From positions 124,001-188,000 of the forward strand of contig JADLZK010010161.1 in the NCBI GenBank assembly GCA_015847255.1: a stretch of DNA of 64,000 nucleotides. Direction: 5' to 3'. This stretch comes from Hyparrhenia diplandra (Eukaryota; Streptophyta; Magnoliopsida; Poales; Poaceae). Numbering within the stretch: the first letter of the stretch is position 1; each line of letters starts with the position of its first letter. The translations under genes were made by a program, and so were the position numbers. The notes under the pieces were generated by a model. That model was given only the letters and a program-made list of their open reading frames with translations. It ran no database searches and was not told the origin of the DNA. This document shows positions 35,790 to 45,666 of the stretch, piece by piece.

Positions 35790-36190
35790 TGTAGCCTGTT
35801 GGTGCAGTTCTTTGTTTTCTTTTGGGATGCCTAATTTATGACTTGTTTCTTTATGTGAATAAACTGTCTTATTTTCATTATAGATTGCCTTATGTCTGGT
35901 TTGTGAGGTATGATTATGGAGAGAGCTAGGCTATCGGCATTTCTTGGTTCAGTTTGCATTTTGTCCATGTCAGTGGTCGTACTGAGAGATGTACGCGCAG
36001 ATTGAGATGATGATTATGCCCTTTCAAAGCAAAAAGCATATACAACGGTAAAGACAATCATGCTGCTGTCAATAACTTTTTCTATTTATGCAACGATAAA
36101 GCAAAAGTCAACTTGTCAAATGAGTCTGGAATTCTATCTCCAAGTCATTTGCACCCCATGTTTTTCAGTTTTCACTAGGCATTAGTTTGC
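35790..36190 (+). repeat. Duplicated 3' flank of DUF936 gene, copy A
   Basis: GTTGGTGCAGTTCTTT and the following about 400 bp reappear at 40134-40820, with the second copy split by a MITE. AATAAA at 35858-35863, about 160 bp after the stop codon, is a plausible poly(A) signal. Confidence 0.75.
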
Positions 36191-36904
36191 TTTGGTACTC
36201 AGTCCATTGGAAGGGTGTACAGTACAGCACAAAAAGCAGAGATGTCTTTTCTGTAAACTAGTATAGATAATGCGAGGAAAACAGCACGTCCATTTCTTGG
36301 GTTCTTCAATTTCTGAGAAATTCGCTCCTGCTCCTTGTTCTCCTTGTTTGCTCAATGTGCATACCCGAATGTGCTGAGTTTACTTTGCGTATGAAACTGA
36401 TGTAACATTTTTGACAAACCGGTAGCAAAGAAACAATCTTTTGCCAGCAAAGCAATTCCTGAGTTCTGAATGACATTCACCGAAAGCAACACCACACAAG
36501 AACCATCCTAATTTCAAATGTTTGATCAAAGTCAACTGGTAGACTACCGTTGGCTCCTAATTGGGCAGTAAGATGAAAACATTGAGCCACATAAATGTCT
36601 GCAAAAATGTTAAATCAGAGCACTGAACTAGTAGCTATGAAACTAAACGTGGATACTATGGCTGTAAGCTGTACTATTTCAACACTGAACATAAGTGAAG
36701 CATACTCTTTCTGAATTCAGAAGTTAACAGTTAACTGAGCCACCATGCATAGACTGTTTTGCAGTAAGATGCACAGACGATGTGACAGTTTATTTTGTTT
36801 AAATTTTCCCAAAATTATGGAACGAAGTTAGATTTTGAAAGCACTATCTATTTATAAGCCTTGTTTGACTTTCAGGTCTAGTGCCTTCAAAGGGTGTAAC
36901 TTCT
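36191..36904. other. Intergenic
   Basis: AT-rich, no gene or repeat recognised. Confidence 0.4.
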
Positions 36905-36998
36905 CTCAGCATGCATGATCCGATCCCATTGGCACGAATGCAAGCGGCGTTCTCATCTCAGGTCTCACCCGGTCGTGATCCGACCTCCTAGCTGCTTC

Positions 36999-37006
36999 GT
37001 TATATA
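36999..37006 (+). promoter_or_regulatory. TATA-like box before the 91-residue gene
   Basis: TTATATAT lies 170 bp upstream of the start at 37173, within sequence rising in GC toward the start. Confidence 0.35.
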
Positions 37007-37172
37007 TGAAGCAGGCCAGCAATCGTCGCCCGCACCCCGCCCACTCGCCGTCGACGGTCCACCTCCACTGCCACACCGCTTCGCGGAATCGATCGCCCTC
37101 GGCCTCCGCACACACACCGCACCTTCCCCGCCGACGAAGCGCGCCGCCCCCCACAGTCCACGGCTCGGCCAC

Positions 37173-37448
37173 ATGGCTTCCTCCGCCTCCGCTCGCAGTC
37201 CCAACAACGTCCACGAGGAGACCGCCGCCCTCGGCCCCAAGAACGCAGCCTTCGTCGTCGCCGACCCGGCCGCGCCGTCGCCCGTCTCTGGTTGCCTGAA
37301 GAAAGTCAAAAAGCCTCGTAACATCCTGTCGCGTAGCAAACTGGCAGTGGGAGTGTCTGATCTCCGCAAGCTTGTGTCGGCAGCAGGTCTGGGCGGCGGC
37401 TGGCGCTCTCCGGCCTCCATTGACGTAGTCACAGATGTTGCTGAATGA
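37173..37448 (+). CDS. Small hypothetical protein (91 aa)
   Basis: The frame is open from 36915, but the Met at 37173 is the better start because it follows a TATA-like box and a GC-rich leader. The sequence begins MASSASARSPNNVHEETAAL, then GPKNAAFVVADPAAPSPVSG and a basic stretch CLKKVKKPRNILSRSK. It is Ala/Pro/Ser-rich at the N-terminus. I do not recognise a domain. GC-rich coding composition with high third-position GC favours a real grass gene or a 5' fragment of one. The antisense frames here are equally long because of that composition, so strand is inferred. Confidence 0.4.
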   Translation: MASSASARSPNNVHEETAALGPKNAAFVVADPAAPSPVSGCLKKVKKPRNILSRSKLAVGVSDLRKLVSAAGLGGGWRSPASIDVVTDVAE

Positions 37449-38611
37449 TGGCAAGGCTTTTGTTTCGTTCCAACCGGCAGGACCAAGACATGGTTTGTTC
37501 GTTTGTTCCATGTTCGAGCGAGGCATTTTTATTATCTTGGAACCTTTTCTGTTTTATTTTGAAACCTTTTCTTAGTTGGTGTCAGTGAGGCTAGGGTGTA
37601 AAGTTTTGGAGTGTCACACAGCCTGACTGACACCATCCGAGATCATATTACAAGTTTGGTTTCAATCATTTCCCCATCCAAGATCATTCCAACAATTGAA
37701 AAAAATTGAATTTCAAAATATCAGAACTTCAACTAGAATTTTGGGGCTCGTAAATGAATTCGAATGAAAAAGTCGTTAGCTATAAAGTTGTACTTTCATT
37801 TATCCCAAAACATACCTACATTTTGCTTGTCAACGAGTCAATTTTTTTTAATGTCTAACCAGCTATACAAAAAATAAACATACTATTATTCATATATGTA
37901 TTATTATCATTAGAATTATTGTTAAATAAATGTGCGTTCATGCAAAACTTATTTAAGGACACCGTTGATATTTCCTCTATACTTAATCAAACTTCTAAAA
38001 TTTTGACTCCTCAGTATTTGAAAAGTGATCGATTTAGTTTAGGACGGGGAGTATACCTCATTGAAATCTACAACTTTGGTATTGATCATTTCTGTTTTCG
38101 AAGTTCGTTCGAATAATTCAAAATAATGAATTTTGAAATATGAGAACTTTAAAAATTTGCATTAATATATAGAACAAAAAAATCAGTATATAAATACATA
38201 TAATATTTATGAATATGTAAATGTAAACATATAAAATTTCAAAATGTAATTGATTAAGACCAAATTTGGCCCCTCAACCCTTGCTTTTTTGGTCTAACTT
38301 AGGCATGCCAACTATCAAACTGGCTATTCAATTTTGACCTCCGAGACGGTTTTGAGTTGTTTCATATGGCTCGGGTTAAAAACTAAATGGTTTTGATTGT
38401 TGCCGTGGCGTCGCAAGATGGTTTTATATAGTTGAGGTTTAAGTTAAATAAAGTCAAGAGTTGACGGGCAAAAATGAACTTAATCCTAAAGGAAAAAAAT
38501 ACAAATGTGTATCAAAAAATTTCCATGGTGTAATTTTAAAAAATTGATTTAAATTGTGCCTACATATGATTTCTACTAGTCTTGAACTCTAGGGTTTGAT
38601 GAATTGGTAAT
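37449..38611. other. AT-rich intergenic sequence
   Basis: No gene. Several 'aattcgaatgaaaaagtcg' and 'gaaatctacaactttgg' type phrases, common in grass retrotransposon-derived DNA, occur at 37660-38130. Family not identified. Confidence 0.35.
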
Positions 38612-40134
38612 TGTCACAACACAGACCATTGACCTAGAGGGGGCTAGGCGCGGCCCAGCGGCCAAAGCCAGCCCAAGAGGGGCAGGCGCCGCATCGCCGC
38701 CACCACCTCCATCATCCACGCCATCATCGTTTCGGATTAGGATTAGGACTTTTTGGTTTGAAGGGGATATTCCACTCTATAAGGAATCTTCTATTAGGAA
38801 GAGAATAAGGATTGCTTGGTATTCCAACTCTATAAGCAAACCTTTAGAGATTGCTTGAGATATAAGTCCCGTAGGGAGGGCTATTTAAGCAAGGACGATG
38901 TAATCTCTTAATGACAAGCAAATAAAAAAAAATATTCCCTCAACTCTCCCGCCCTACTCCCGGCGTCGCCGCCCCTCTTCCCCCCGCGCCACCGCCCGCC
39001 CGAGGCGCCGCCGGGCACCATCATCGCCGCCCCTAGGGTGGGCGTGACACGTGGTATCCGGAGACCAGGACGATTCCCACCATGGATGGCTTCCCGAGGT
39101 GCATGAGTTCTTCATGGCTCTCCAGCGCCTCGCCGACAACTTAGAGAAGATCGATCGCCGCCGACGAGATTGAAGCCCGCCTTCGCCGCATGGAGAATGC
39201 CCATGGCGACTCTAAGATCCGTCTTCCACCACTCCGCTCGCACCGACGCCGAGGATGGCACGGCCATGGCCGCCACCGCTGGGCGCCCCGGCGCCACCAT
39301 GGGCACCACCCTCGTCCCCCACGACGACATAGACGGCGACAACGACCCGCCACCCTCCGGCTAGAAGAGGGGCAGTGATGTCGCCCGGGGTGGCCTCCCT
39401 GGTCATCATCGACATCGCCATGAACGACAACTCGACACCGCCACTGCCTCCCCGACGCCGCCATCCGCAGCCCGGGGCGCCAGAGCGACGCGACGCGGTG
39501 CACGGCCGGGCGACACCCCCAGCAGCCAGATCGGCGCCCGACTTCCCCTCGGACTGGCTGGTGACGCTCCCACCTCCACAGTTCACGGCCGAGTGGAGGT
39601 CCTGACGTACGACGGTAGCGACGACCCCAACCTCTGGATCAGCAAGATGGAGATGCTCTTTGAGATATAGAGGGACCTCGACCCAGAGTTCCAAGGTCGT
39701 TTTGCTGCTTTTCATTTGACAGGTGTTGCAGCGCTCTGGTTCAACAATCTATCCAGGAGGAGACCGTTGGTCGAGTGGGACGTTTTAAGCGCCACCTGAG
39801 GCGCGATTTTGGGCCACCCATCGACTACAACACCACTGGCGACCTGGCACCGCCCAAGCAGGAGGGCGACCTGGACGGCTACATCAACACTTTTCAAGCC
39901 TATGCTACACGCATAGACCTCCCGAGCCCACTACACCGCGTCCACCTCTTTGTCGGTGGGCTCTAGACTCCTCTCCAGAAAGGCTCTAACGTGGGAGGAG
40001 CCACGTATGATGCATGAGATCATCGACCTCGTGTGTCAGTACGATGCCCAGCCCCCAGACTCACCACAAGCAGCAGTGGCCAACGTCAACAACATCGACA
40101 CCAACACTTTTCAGCCACATAAATGTCGGCAACT
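38612..40134 (+). mobile_element. Truncated gypsy-type retrotransposon (5' LTR plus partial gag)
   Basis: A 438 bp LTR-like segment (38612-39049) begins TGTCACAAC, ends GTGACA, and has a TATA-like CTATTTAAG at 38881-38889. It is followed by GTGGTATCCGGAGACC, a likely primer site region. A gag-like reading follows (39600-40000): LTYDGSDDPNLWISKMEMLF, FHLTGVAALWFNNL, DLDGYINTFQAYATRIDLPS, the usual retrotransposon gag pattern. Stops and frameshifts occur. The element stops near 40134 where the duplicated DUF936 flank begins; no pol or second LTR exists. Confidence 0.7.
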
Positions 40135-40820
40135 GTTGGTGCAGTTCTTTTGGTGTGTTTAGCACCCAAAATTTTGGCCAAAATTTTAGACGGATGGGAC
40201 ATGCATGTCACATCGCATTAATCGTAGCAGCACGTTTCGCTTGTTAGTGGTAAATATTATCCTACCATGGTGTAACTAGGCTCAAAAGAATCGCCTCAGA
40301 ATGTACATCTAAAGCGTGTAATTAGTTTATTTTTTTTACCTACATTTCGCACTCGATACATGTGCCGATATTTTGATGTGATGGGGAATCTTCTTTTTGC
40401 ATAGTGGAATTTGGGGAGGAATTTTGGGCTCTAAACATTTTCTTTTGGGGTGCCTAATGACTTGTTTCTTTATGTGAATAAATGTATCTTATTATCATTT
40501 TAGATTGCCATATGTGTGGATTGTTAGTTATGAAGAGAACCAGACCATCATCTTTTCGTGGTTCAGTGTGCATTTTGTTATGACCAACTCAGCAGTTATA
40601 TTGTGCAGATTGAAGAGAATTAATTATACTTATACCTTTGCAAAGCAAAAAAGGCAAATGCTATGGTAAAGATCACCATGCAATCATGCTGCAGATTGTA
40701 GTAACTTTATTTTTTATGTGCCTGGACATAAAGTCATGTTCTCAAATGCGTCTGAGGTAGGAGTATTTACAAGTCATTTTGCAACCCATTTTGTCTGTCA
40801 TCTGGATGCCTAGTAGCAGT
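40134..40820 (+). repeat. Duplicated 3' flank of DUF936 gene, copy B
   Basis: It matches 35797-36190 in the same orientation on both sides of the MITE at 40151-40434 (GCCTAATGACTTGTTTCTTT, GTTCAGTGTGCATTTTGTTA). It includes the AATAAA signal near 40476. Confidence 0.72.
40151..40434. mobile_element. Tourist-like MITE inside duplicated flank
   Basis: Ends GGTGTGTTTAGCACCCAAAATT and its partial complement at AATTTTGGGCTCTAAACATT. The interior, in reverse orientation, contains the AAATGTAGGTAAAAAAAATAA block also found in the MITE at 31015-31258. It is absent from copy A of the duplicated flank, so it inserted after the duplication. Confidence 0.7.
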
Positions 40821-41320
40821 TGCTTCGGCCAAGCAATTTTCAGACCCTGCAGCAAGCGCTACCTATAACTATAATTGATTGACCGTTGTCTCAGTGTTCA
40901 TCATCATTCATAAAGTAATAGTAATATAACAATTGTGTAAACTTGGTGAAGCGTATTAACCTCTGTGGAGGCCGCGTCTACGTGTTATATAGCGCCACGA
41001 ACAGGGCGAACTGCATGTACAACAGTATAGAGTGTAACCAACAACATCATGATCAGGGTTTACAAGAGATCTTATATCATACTAACAACTAATACCAATA
41101 ACTAATTCTAAGCTAATGATCAAGTGTCGGTTGTTTATATATGATACAGAATTACTACTCTTACACCCAAGGCACGTGGATATTACATCTTATTTCTGTA
41201 AAGAAAACCATGGCAATATACAATACTATAGTACTGTAGTAACAAGATTCAAAGCTCTGATGACATACTTCTCCCCATTTCCAGAAGCACTAGCTATCAC
41301 ATCTGTATCATGCATAGTCG
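40821..41320. other. Region downstream of RLP gene
   Basis: AT-rich. No gene recognised; the right part is probably 3' UTR of the minus-strand RLP gene. Confidence 0.35.
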
Positions 41321-42796
41321 TCAGTTTGGTGTTTGTCTTGCCCAAGTAGCAACGACGACATATATTTTGTGGTAGAGCATGTCCGGCAGTTGAAAGCACG
41401 CAATTCTCCAGCTTCTCTTGAACAACAGAACACCAAATGCCATCCAGATACCAACTACGAATCCACACCCGAGTCCGAGATAAAAGAACAGATTCTCAGG
41501 ATCTTCTTCAGTTCTTCCCATGGCACCTTTCTTTCGTGCATCACCCTCACTCGAGCAATTGTTTTCAAGAGGACGCCCACAGAGACCGGTGTTACCAATG
41601 TACATATATGGATGTGCAGCATACAGAGTATCAAGCTGCGGTCCAGATGGAATTCTTCTAGTTAGATTGTTGTATGACAAGTCCAAGTCGCTTAAGAATG
41701 TTAGCTCTGAAAGACTGGCTGGTATTTCCCCTGAAAGCATGTTCCTTGAGAGGTCCAGTGATTCCAGCGATTGCATTTCCCCGATCTTGTTTGGAACAAC
41801 TCCACTCAAGTGGTTCCTTGATAGATTCAAATTCACTAATGCGGTAAGATCAACTATTTCTTCTGGAATGTTGCCGGTTAGATGGTTTTGAAGATAAATC
41901 CATGATCACCATTTCTATCTCAAGAATTCTATTAAATGGACCGTAGTTCAATTCCTGCCCCTTCAAGACTGCAGAAAGACTACTAGTATGAAAGAGAATT
42001 GCATTACTGGGGACACTACACCAAAGCGTGTATTTCTTTCTCATTGATTGCATACTTGAAAGGTAACTTGGAAGAGAGCCCGATATCTTATTGTTATTCA
42101 GATCCATGTACTGAAGGCAAGAAAGGTTTGTGATGCTCACTGGAATGCTCCCCAATGAACATGTTGTGACTTAATCGTAGAAGTCTTAAAGACATTAGTT
42201 TTCCAATCCACAAGGGCAATTTTCCATAGAATTTGTTCCTAGACAAATCTAAGAAGTCAACATTTGTAAGGTTTTGCACAAAATATGGGAACTCTCCTGA
42301 CAAACTGTTGTTACTTAAGGCTATAATTTCCAAATATTCCATTTTGCCGAGGCATGATGGAAGTTCTCCCTCCAAAAATTGTTGGATAAGTCCAACACAA
42401 CCAATCTCTGAAATTTACAAAAATGATTCATGAACATGACCAGTGATTTGTTGGAGAATAGAGACAACGATTCTAGATTCGAAGATCCAATACCAGATGG
42501 AAGAGGTCCTGACAAGAAGTTATTGGATAAGTCCAACAACCGTATGTTTGGTGGCAGTGTGGGTATCTGACCAGTTAATTGGGTTGAACTGAGGTAGAGT
42601 TCTCTAAGTGACATGGAACCCATAATATCAGCCAGCAAAGTTCCGTTGAGTTGATTGTTGGACATGTCCAAGAATACGACATTTGAAAAGGCATGAAAGA
42701 ACCATTGTGGAAGCCTACTAGCTATACCTGCACTTGAGATATCGAGATGGGTAATGTTCTCTTGCCATTGAAGCCACCCAGAAATAGTGGGCCCAT
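41321..42796 (-). pseudogene. LRR receptor-like protein, C-terminal half (interrupted by CACTA-2)
   Basis: Reading leftward from 42796: GPTISGWLQWQENITHLDIS, then LRR repeats (VVFLDMSNNQLNGTL, IRLLDLSNNFLSGPLPSG, IIALSNNSLSGEFP), an island-like LxxxK/YT segment (KKYTLWCSVPSN), and the final repeats MNLNLSRNHLSGVVPNKIG and LSDLDLSYNNLTRRIPSG. An acidic juxtamembrane region (SSEGDARKKGAMGRTEEDPE), a transmembrane helix (LFFYLGLGCGFVVGIWMAFG) and a short basic tail follow. There is no kinase, so it is an RLP of the Cf/EIX type, which recognises extracellular ligands together with co-receptor kinases. Frameshifts near 42380, 42150 and 41893 break the frame. The stop is at 41321. Confidence 0.85.
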
Positions 42797-42814
42797 CACT
42801 ACAGAATCCGCTTC

Positions 42815-43154
42815 TTGCCGAAAGTGCAAAGAAGTTTGTCGAGAGGCAAAAGTCGGGCACTTTCGGCAAAGAACATCTTTGCCGAGTGCCAAACCGAGCA
42901 CTCGACAAAGACTACTTTGCCGAAAGTGCCGGGCCGCCGGGCGTGTACAACACTCGAAAGTATATATTTGCCGGTGCGCGTAGCCGTCGGCAAAAGAACA
43001 CACACTCGGCAAAAGGATAACAGGACCAAACAGCCACGTTTTCGTCACCTTTGCCGAGTGTGCAACGTTAGACACCCGGCAAACCAGGTGCCGTTTGCGA
43101 GTGCCGCGATGTACAAGACCGGCAAATGGGGTCTTTGCCGAGTGCCCAGCCGCA
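42815..43154 (+). repeat. 5' subterminal repeats of CACTA-2
   Basis: CTTTGCCGAGTGC and GCACTCGGCAAAG type words repeat in both orientations, as at the 3' end (52055-52537). These are presumed TNPA-like binding sites. Some copies continue beyond the palindrome at 44090-44230. Confidence 0.85.
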
Positions 43155-44097
43155 CTCGGCAAATTATATTTTTTTTTGTTTTTGCCCCATTTTTTTTTGT
43201 GTGGCCTTGGTACAGTAATTACATGTCATGTTCAAAATTTGGGACAATTTCAAGTTGTTTTGCTATATTTCATGAATTATTTCTATTTTCTTGCATTTTA
43301 CGGACCACTCCAAATTTGAACTGCAGGTACATGAAATAATGGAATGCGGTCAATCAAAAAATGTTATTCATGATGTTTTAGCGCATGTTTAGGCTCAATC
43401 CGGGGGACTCGCGAAATTACGAACATTTATGTGTGGAATACGACGAAAGTTACATGCGGGAAAAGTGTTTTTAAATTCTATAAAAATCAAAACGAAGTTT
43501 AAAAATCACTAAACTTGGCGAGGTGTCTTGTCATCTCATGAGGTTTTGTGGGTAAAAATTTGAAAAAGTTTCGGCAAGTTGTGACGCCGGATGGCTAAAA
43601 CTCGTGCACACCTCCACACTTGATCACATGTGGAGAGTGTGGGGATCTTTGAGTTTGAGGCATCCGACGTCACAACTTGCTCGAACTTTTTTCAAATTTT
43701 ACCACAGGCTCTCATGAGATGACAAGACACCTCGCCAAGTTTCGTGATTTTTAAACTTCGTTTGATTTTATAGAATTTAAAAACACTTTTCTCCCGCATG
43801 TAACTCGTCATGTTCCGACACATAAATGTTCGTAATTTCGCACGAGTCCCCGGATTGAGCCTAAACATGCGCCAAACATCATGAATAACATTTTTTGATT
43901 GACCGTGATTCCATTATTTCATGTACCTGCTAGCTCAAATTTGAGTGGTCCCAAAAATGCAATAAAAATAGAAATAATTCATGAAATATAGCAAAACAAC
44001 TTGAAATTGTCCCAAATTTTGAACATGAGATGTAATTACCGCACTCAAGGCCACACAAAAAAATGGGAAAAAAAACAAAAAGCATAATTTTGCCGAG
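43155..44097. repeat. ~943 bp near-palindrome in CACTA-2
   Basis: The left arm (43155 to about 43602) and right arm (about 43650 to 44097) are reverse complements for roughly 445 bases with few mismatches, around a loop of about 50 bases. Examples: GTTCAAAATTTGGGACAATT near 43229 pairs with its complement near 44008; GGCGAGGTGTCTTGTCATCT near 43519 pairs with its complement near 43720. It is AT-rich and non-coding, and is bounded on both sides by GCCGAG subterminal words. Confidence 0.92.
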
Positions 44098-44230
44098 GGC
44101 CACGGGTTAACACTCTAAGAAAAGCCGCTTTGCCGAAAGTGCCCGCACACGCGCACTCGGCAAAGTTTGGTTTTTTAAAAAAATAAAACAGACCCTTGCC
44201 GAGTGCCGCATTTCGCACTCCCGACAAAGC

Positions 44231-44241
44231 CGATAAATATC
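44231..44241 (+). promoter_or_regulatory. Candidate TATA box of CACTA-2 transposase gene
   Basis: CGATAAATATC directly follows the last 5' subterminal repeat and precedes a GC-rich leader. No copy exists in CACTA-1, whose 5' end is missing. Confidence 0.4.
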
Positions 44242-44582
44242 CGACCCGAGGAGCTATTTCTCAGCTCATTCTTCCCCACGCGCCGCCCACGCCCGGCCGA
44301 CAACCGCCGCCGATTCCCGCTCGGCTGGGCCCCGGGGCTGGCGCCGCTCGGCTCCCCGCCGGATCCGGCCCCGCTCACGGCACCTGACCCCGCCCCGCCG
44401 CCGAGGCCGCCCGCCTCGCCTCCCGCTGGTTCCCCGCTGGGTCCGCCCTGCCCCGCCGGACCGCCGCCGACCCCACGGGCCGCCCGTGGCCGCCGGATCC
44501 GGCCCTCGGCGCCCGGCTGGTCCGGCATCGCCGGCGCCTCGGCCCGGGCCCCGCCCCCCTCGGCCCCGGCCCCATTCGGCAA

Positions 44583-44772
44583 AGGAGGAAGGGAAGGGAA
44601 GAAGAGGAAGAGGGAGGGAAGAAGAGGAAGAGGGAGGAAGGGAAGGGAAGAAGAGGAAGAGGGAGGAAGGGAAGGGAAGAAGAAGAGGAAGGAGAGGAGG
44701 AAGGGAAGAAGAGGAAGGAGGGAAGAAGAGGAAGGAGAGGAGGAAGAAGAGGAAGCGGAGGAGGAAGAAGAA
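44583..44772 (+). repeat. GGAAGA purine tract in CACTA-2 leader
   Basis: About 190 bp of nearly pure G/A, longer than the homologous tract in CACTA-1. It is followed by the leader exon ending GGCCAAG/GTAAGCCC at about 44865. Confidence 0.88.
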
Positions 44773-45666
44773 AGTGCCTCCTGACCGGCCGTCGTTCTTC
44801 GTGGTGCTGCGGTGATCCACGCCGTTGTCGCTGACCGTTGCTCTTGCCGTTCCCACGGCCAAGGTAAGCCCTATCCTTCTAGTAGTGGTTAGTAGTAGAT
44901 GTTAGTAGTGGTTAGTAGCGGTTAAGTAGTAGTGTTAGTTGCATGGTTTCGAGAAGTAAAGTGAATGGCTCTTGTTGATATATTGGTGGTTGGTGGCCTT
45001 CGTGCCTATATTCGGTATATGTATGTGGTTGTTGGCCTTCGTGCCATGTTTATTTGCAGGTTTTGGGAACCTCCCGTGCAGGAGGTGCTGCCGAAATTTT
45101 GAGTCGCCATCTAAATATTTTTTGCCCTTGTTTTTAGGAGGACTGTGGGAGGGACTCGGCGACCCCGATCGGCCCTCGTGGGCGCCGCGGGTCTTGCCGC
45201 ACCGCGCCTCGACCGACACCGCAGGTATTAATCACCTCCCCTCCTTATAGTTGTCTTACATAGCGCGACCCAGTTAGGCGTCTCCCGTCCGAAAGAGATA
45301 CAGACGTTGGTATGCGCCTCTGTGCATATCTGCGACCTTATCTGTTTTGGATTGTCCACGTTTTTTGGACAGCCGCGGATGCGTAGATGGGTTAGCATCC
45401 ATGCTCAGCCTCCGCCGGAAGCCCGGTTGGCAGCACCTCCCCATTATTCTCGGATACACACACTCTCCCCGCTAGGACGTGTATCGGGAGAACAGTGGGG
45501 AGGTGCTGCCAAAATTCCGGCTCGGACGGGAGCTAAGCATGGATGCTAACCTTGTTCACGCATCCCGGTGGGATTAGGACCTATCCCTCACCTATTAGAT
45601 GGTAGGAAGGCCGTAGATGCAATTGTTGGTTATATGGCGGGCCGACATGGGCGTATATGACAGAGG

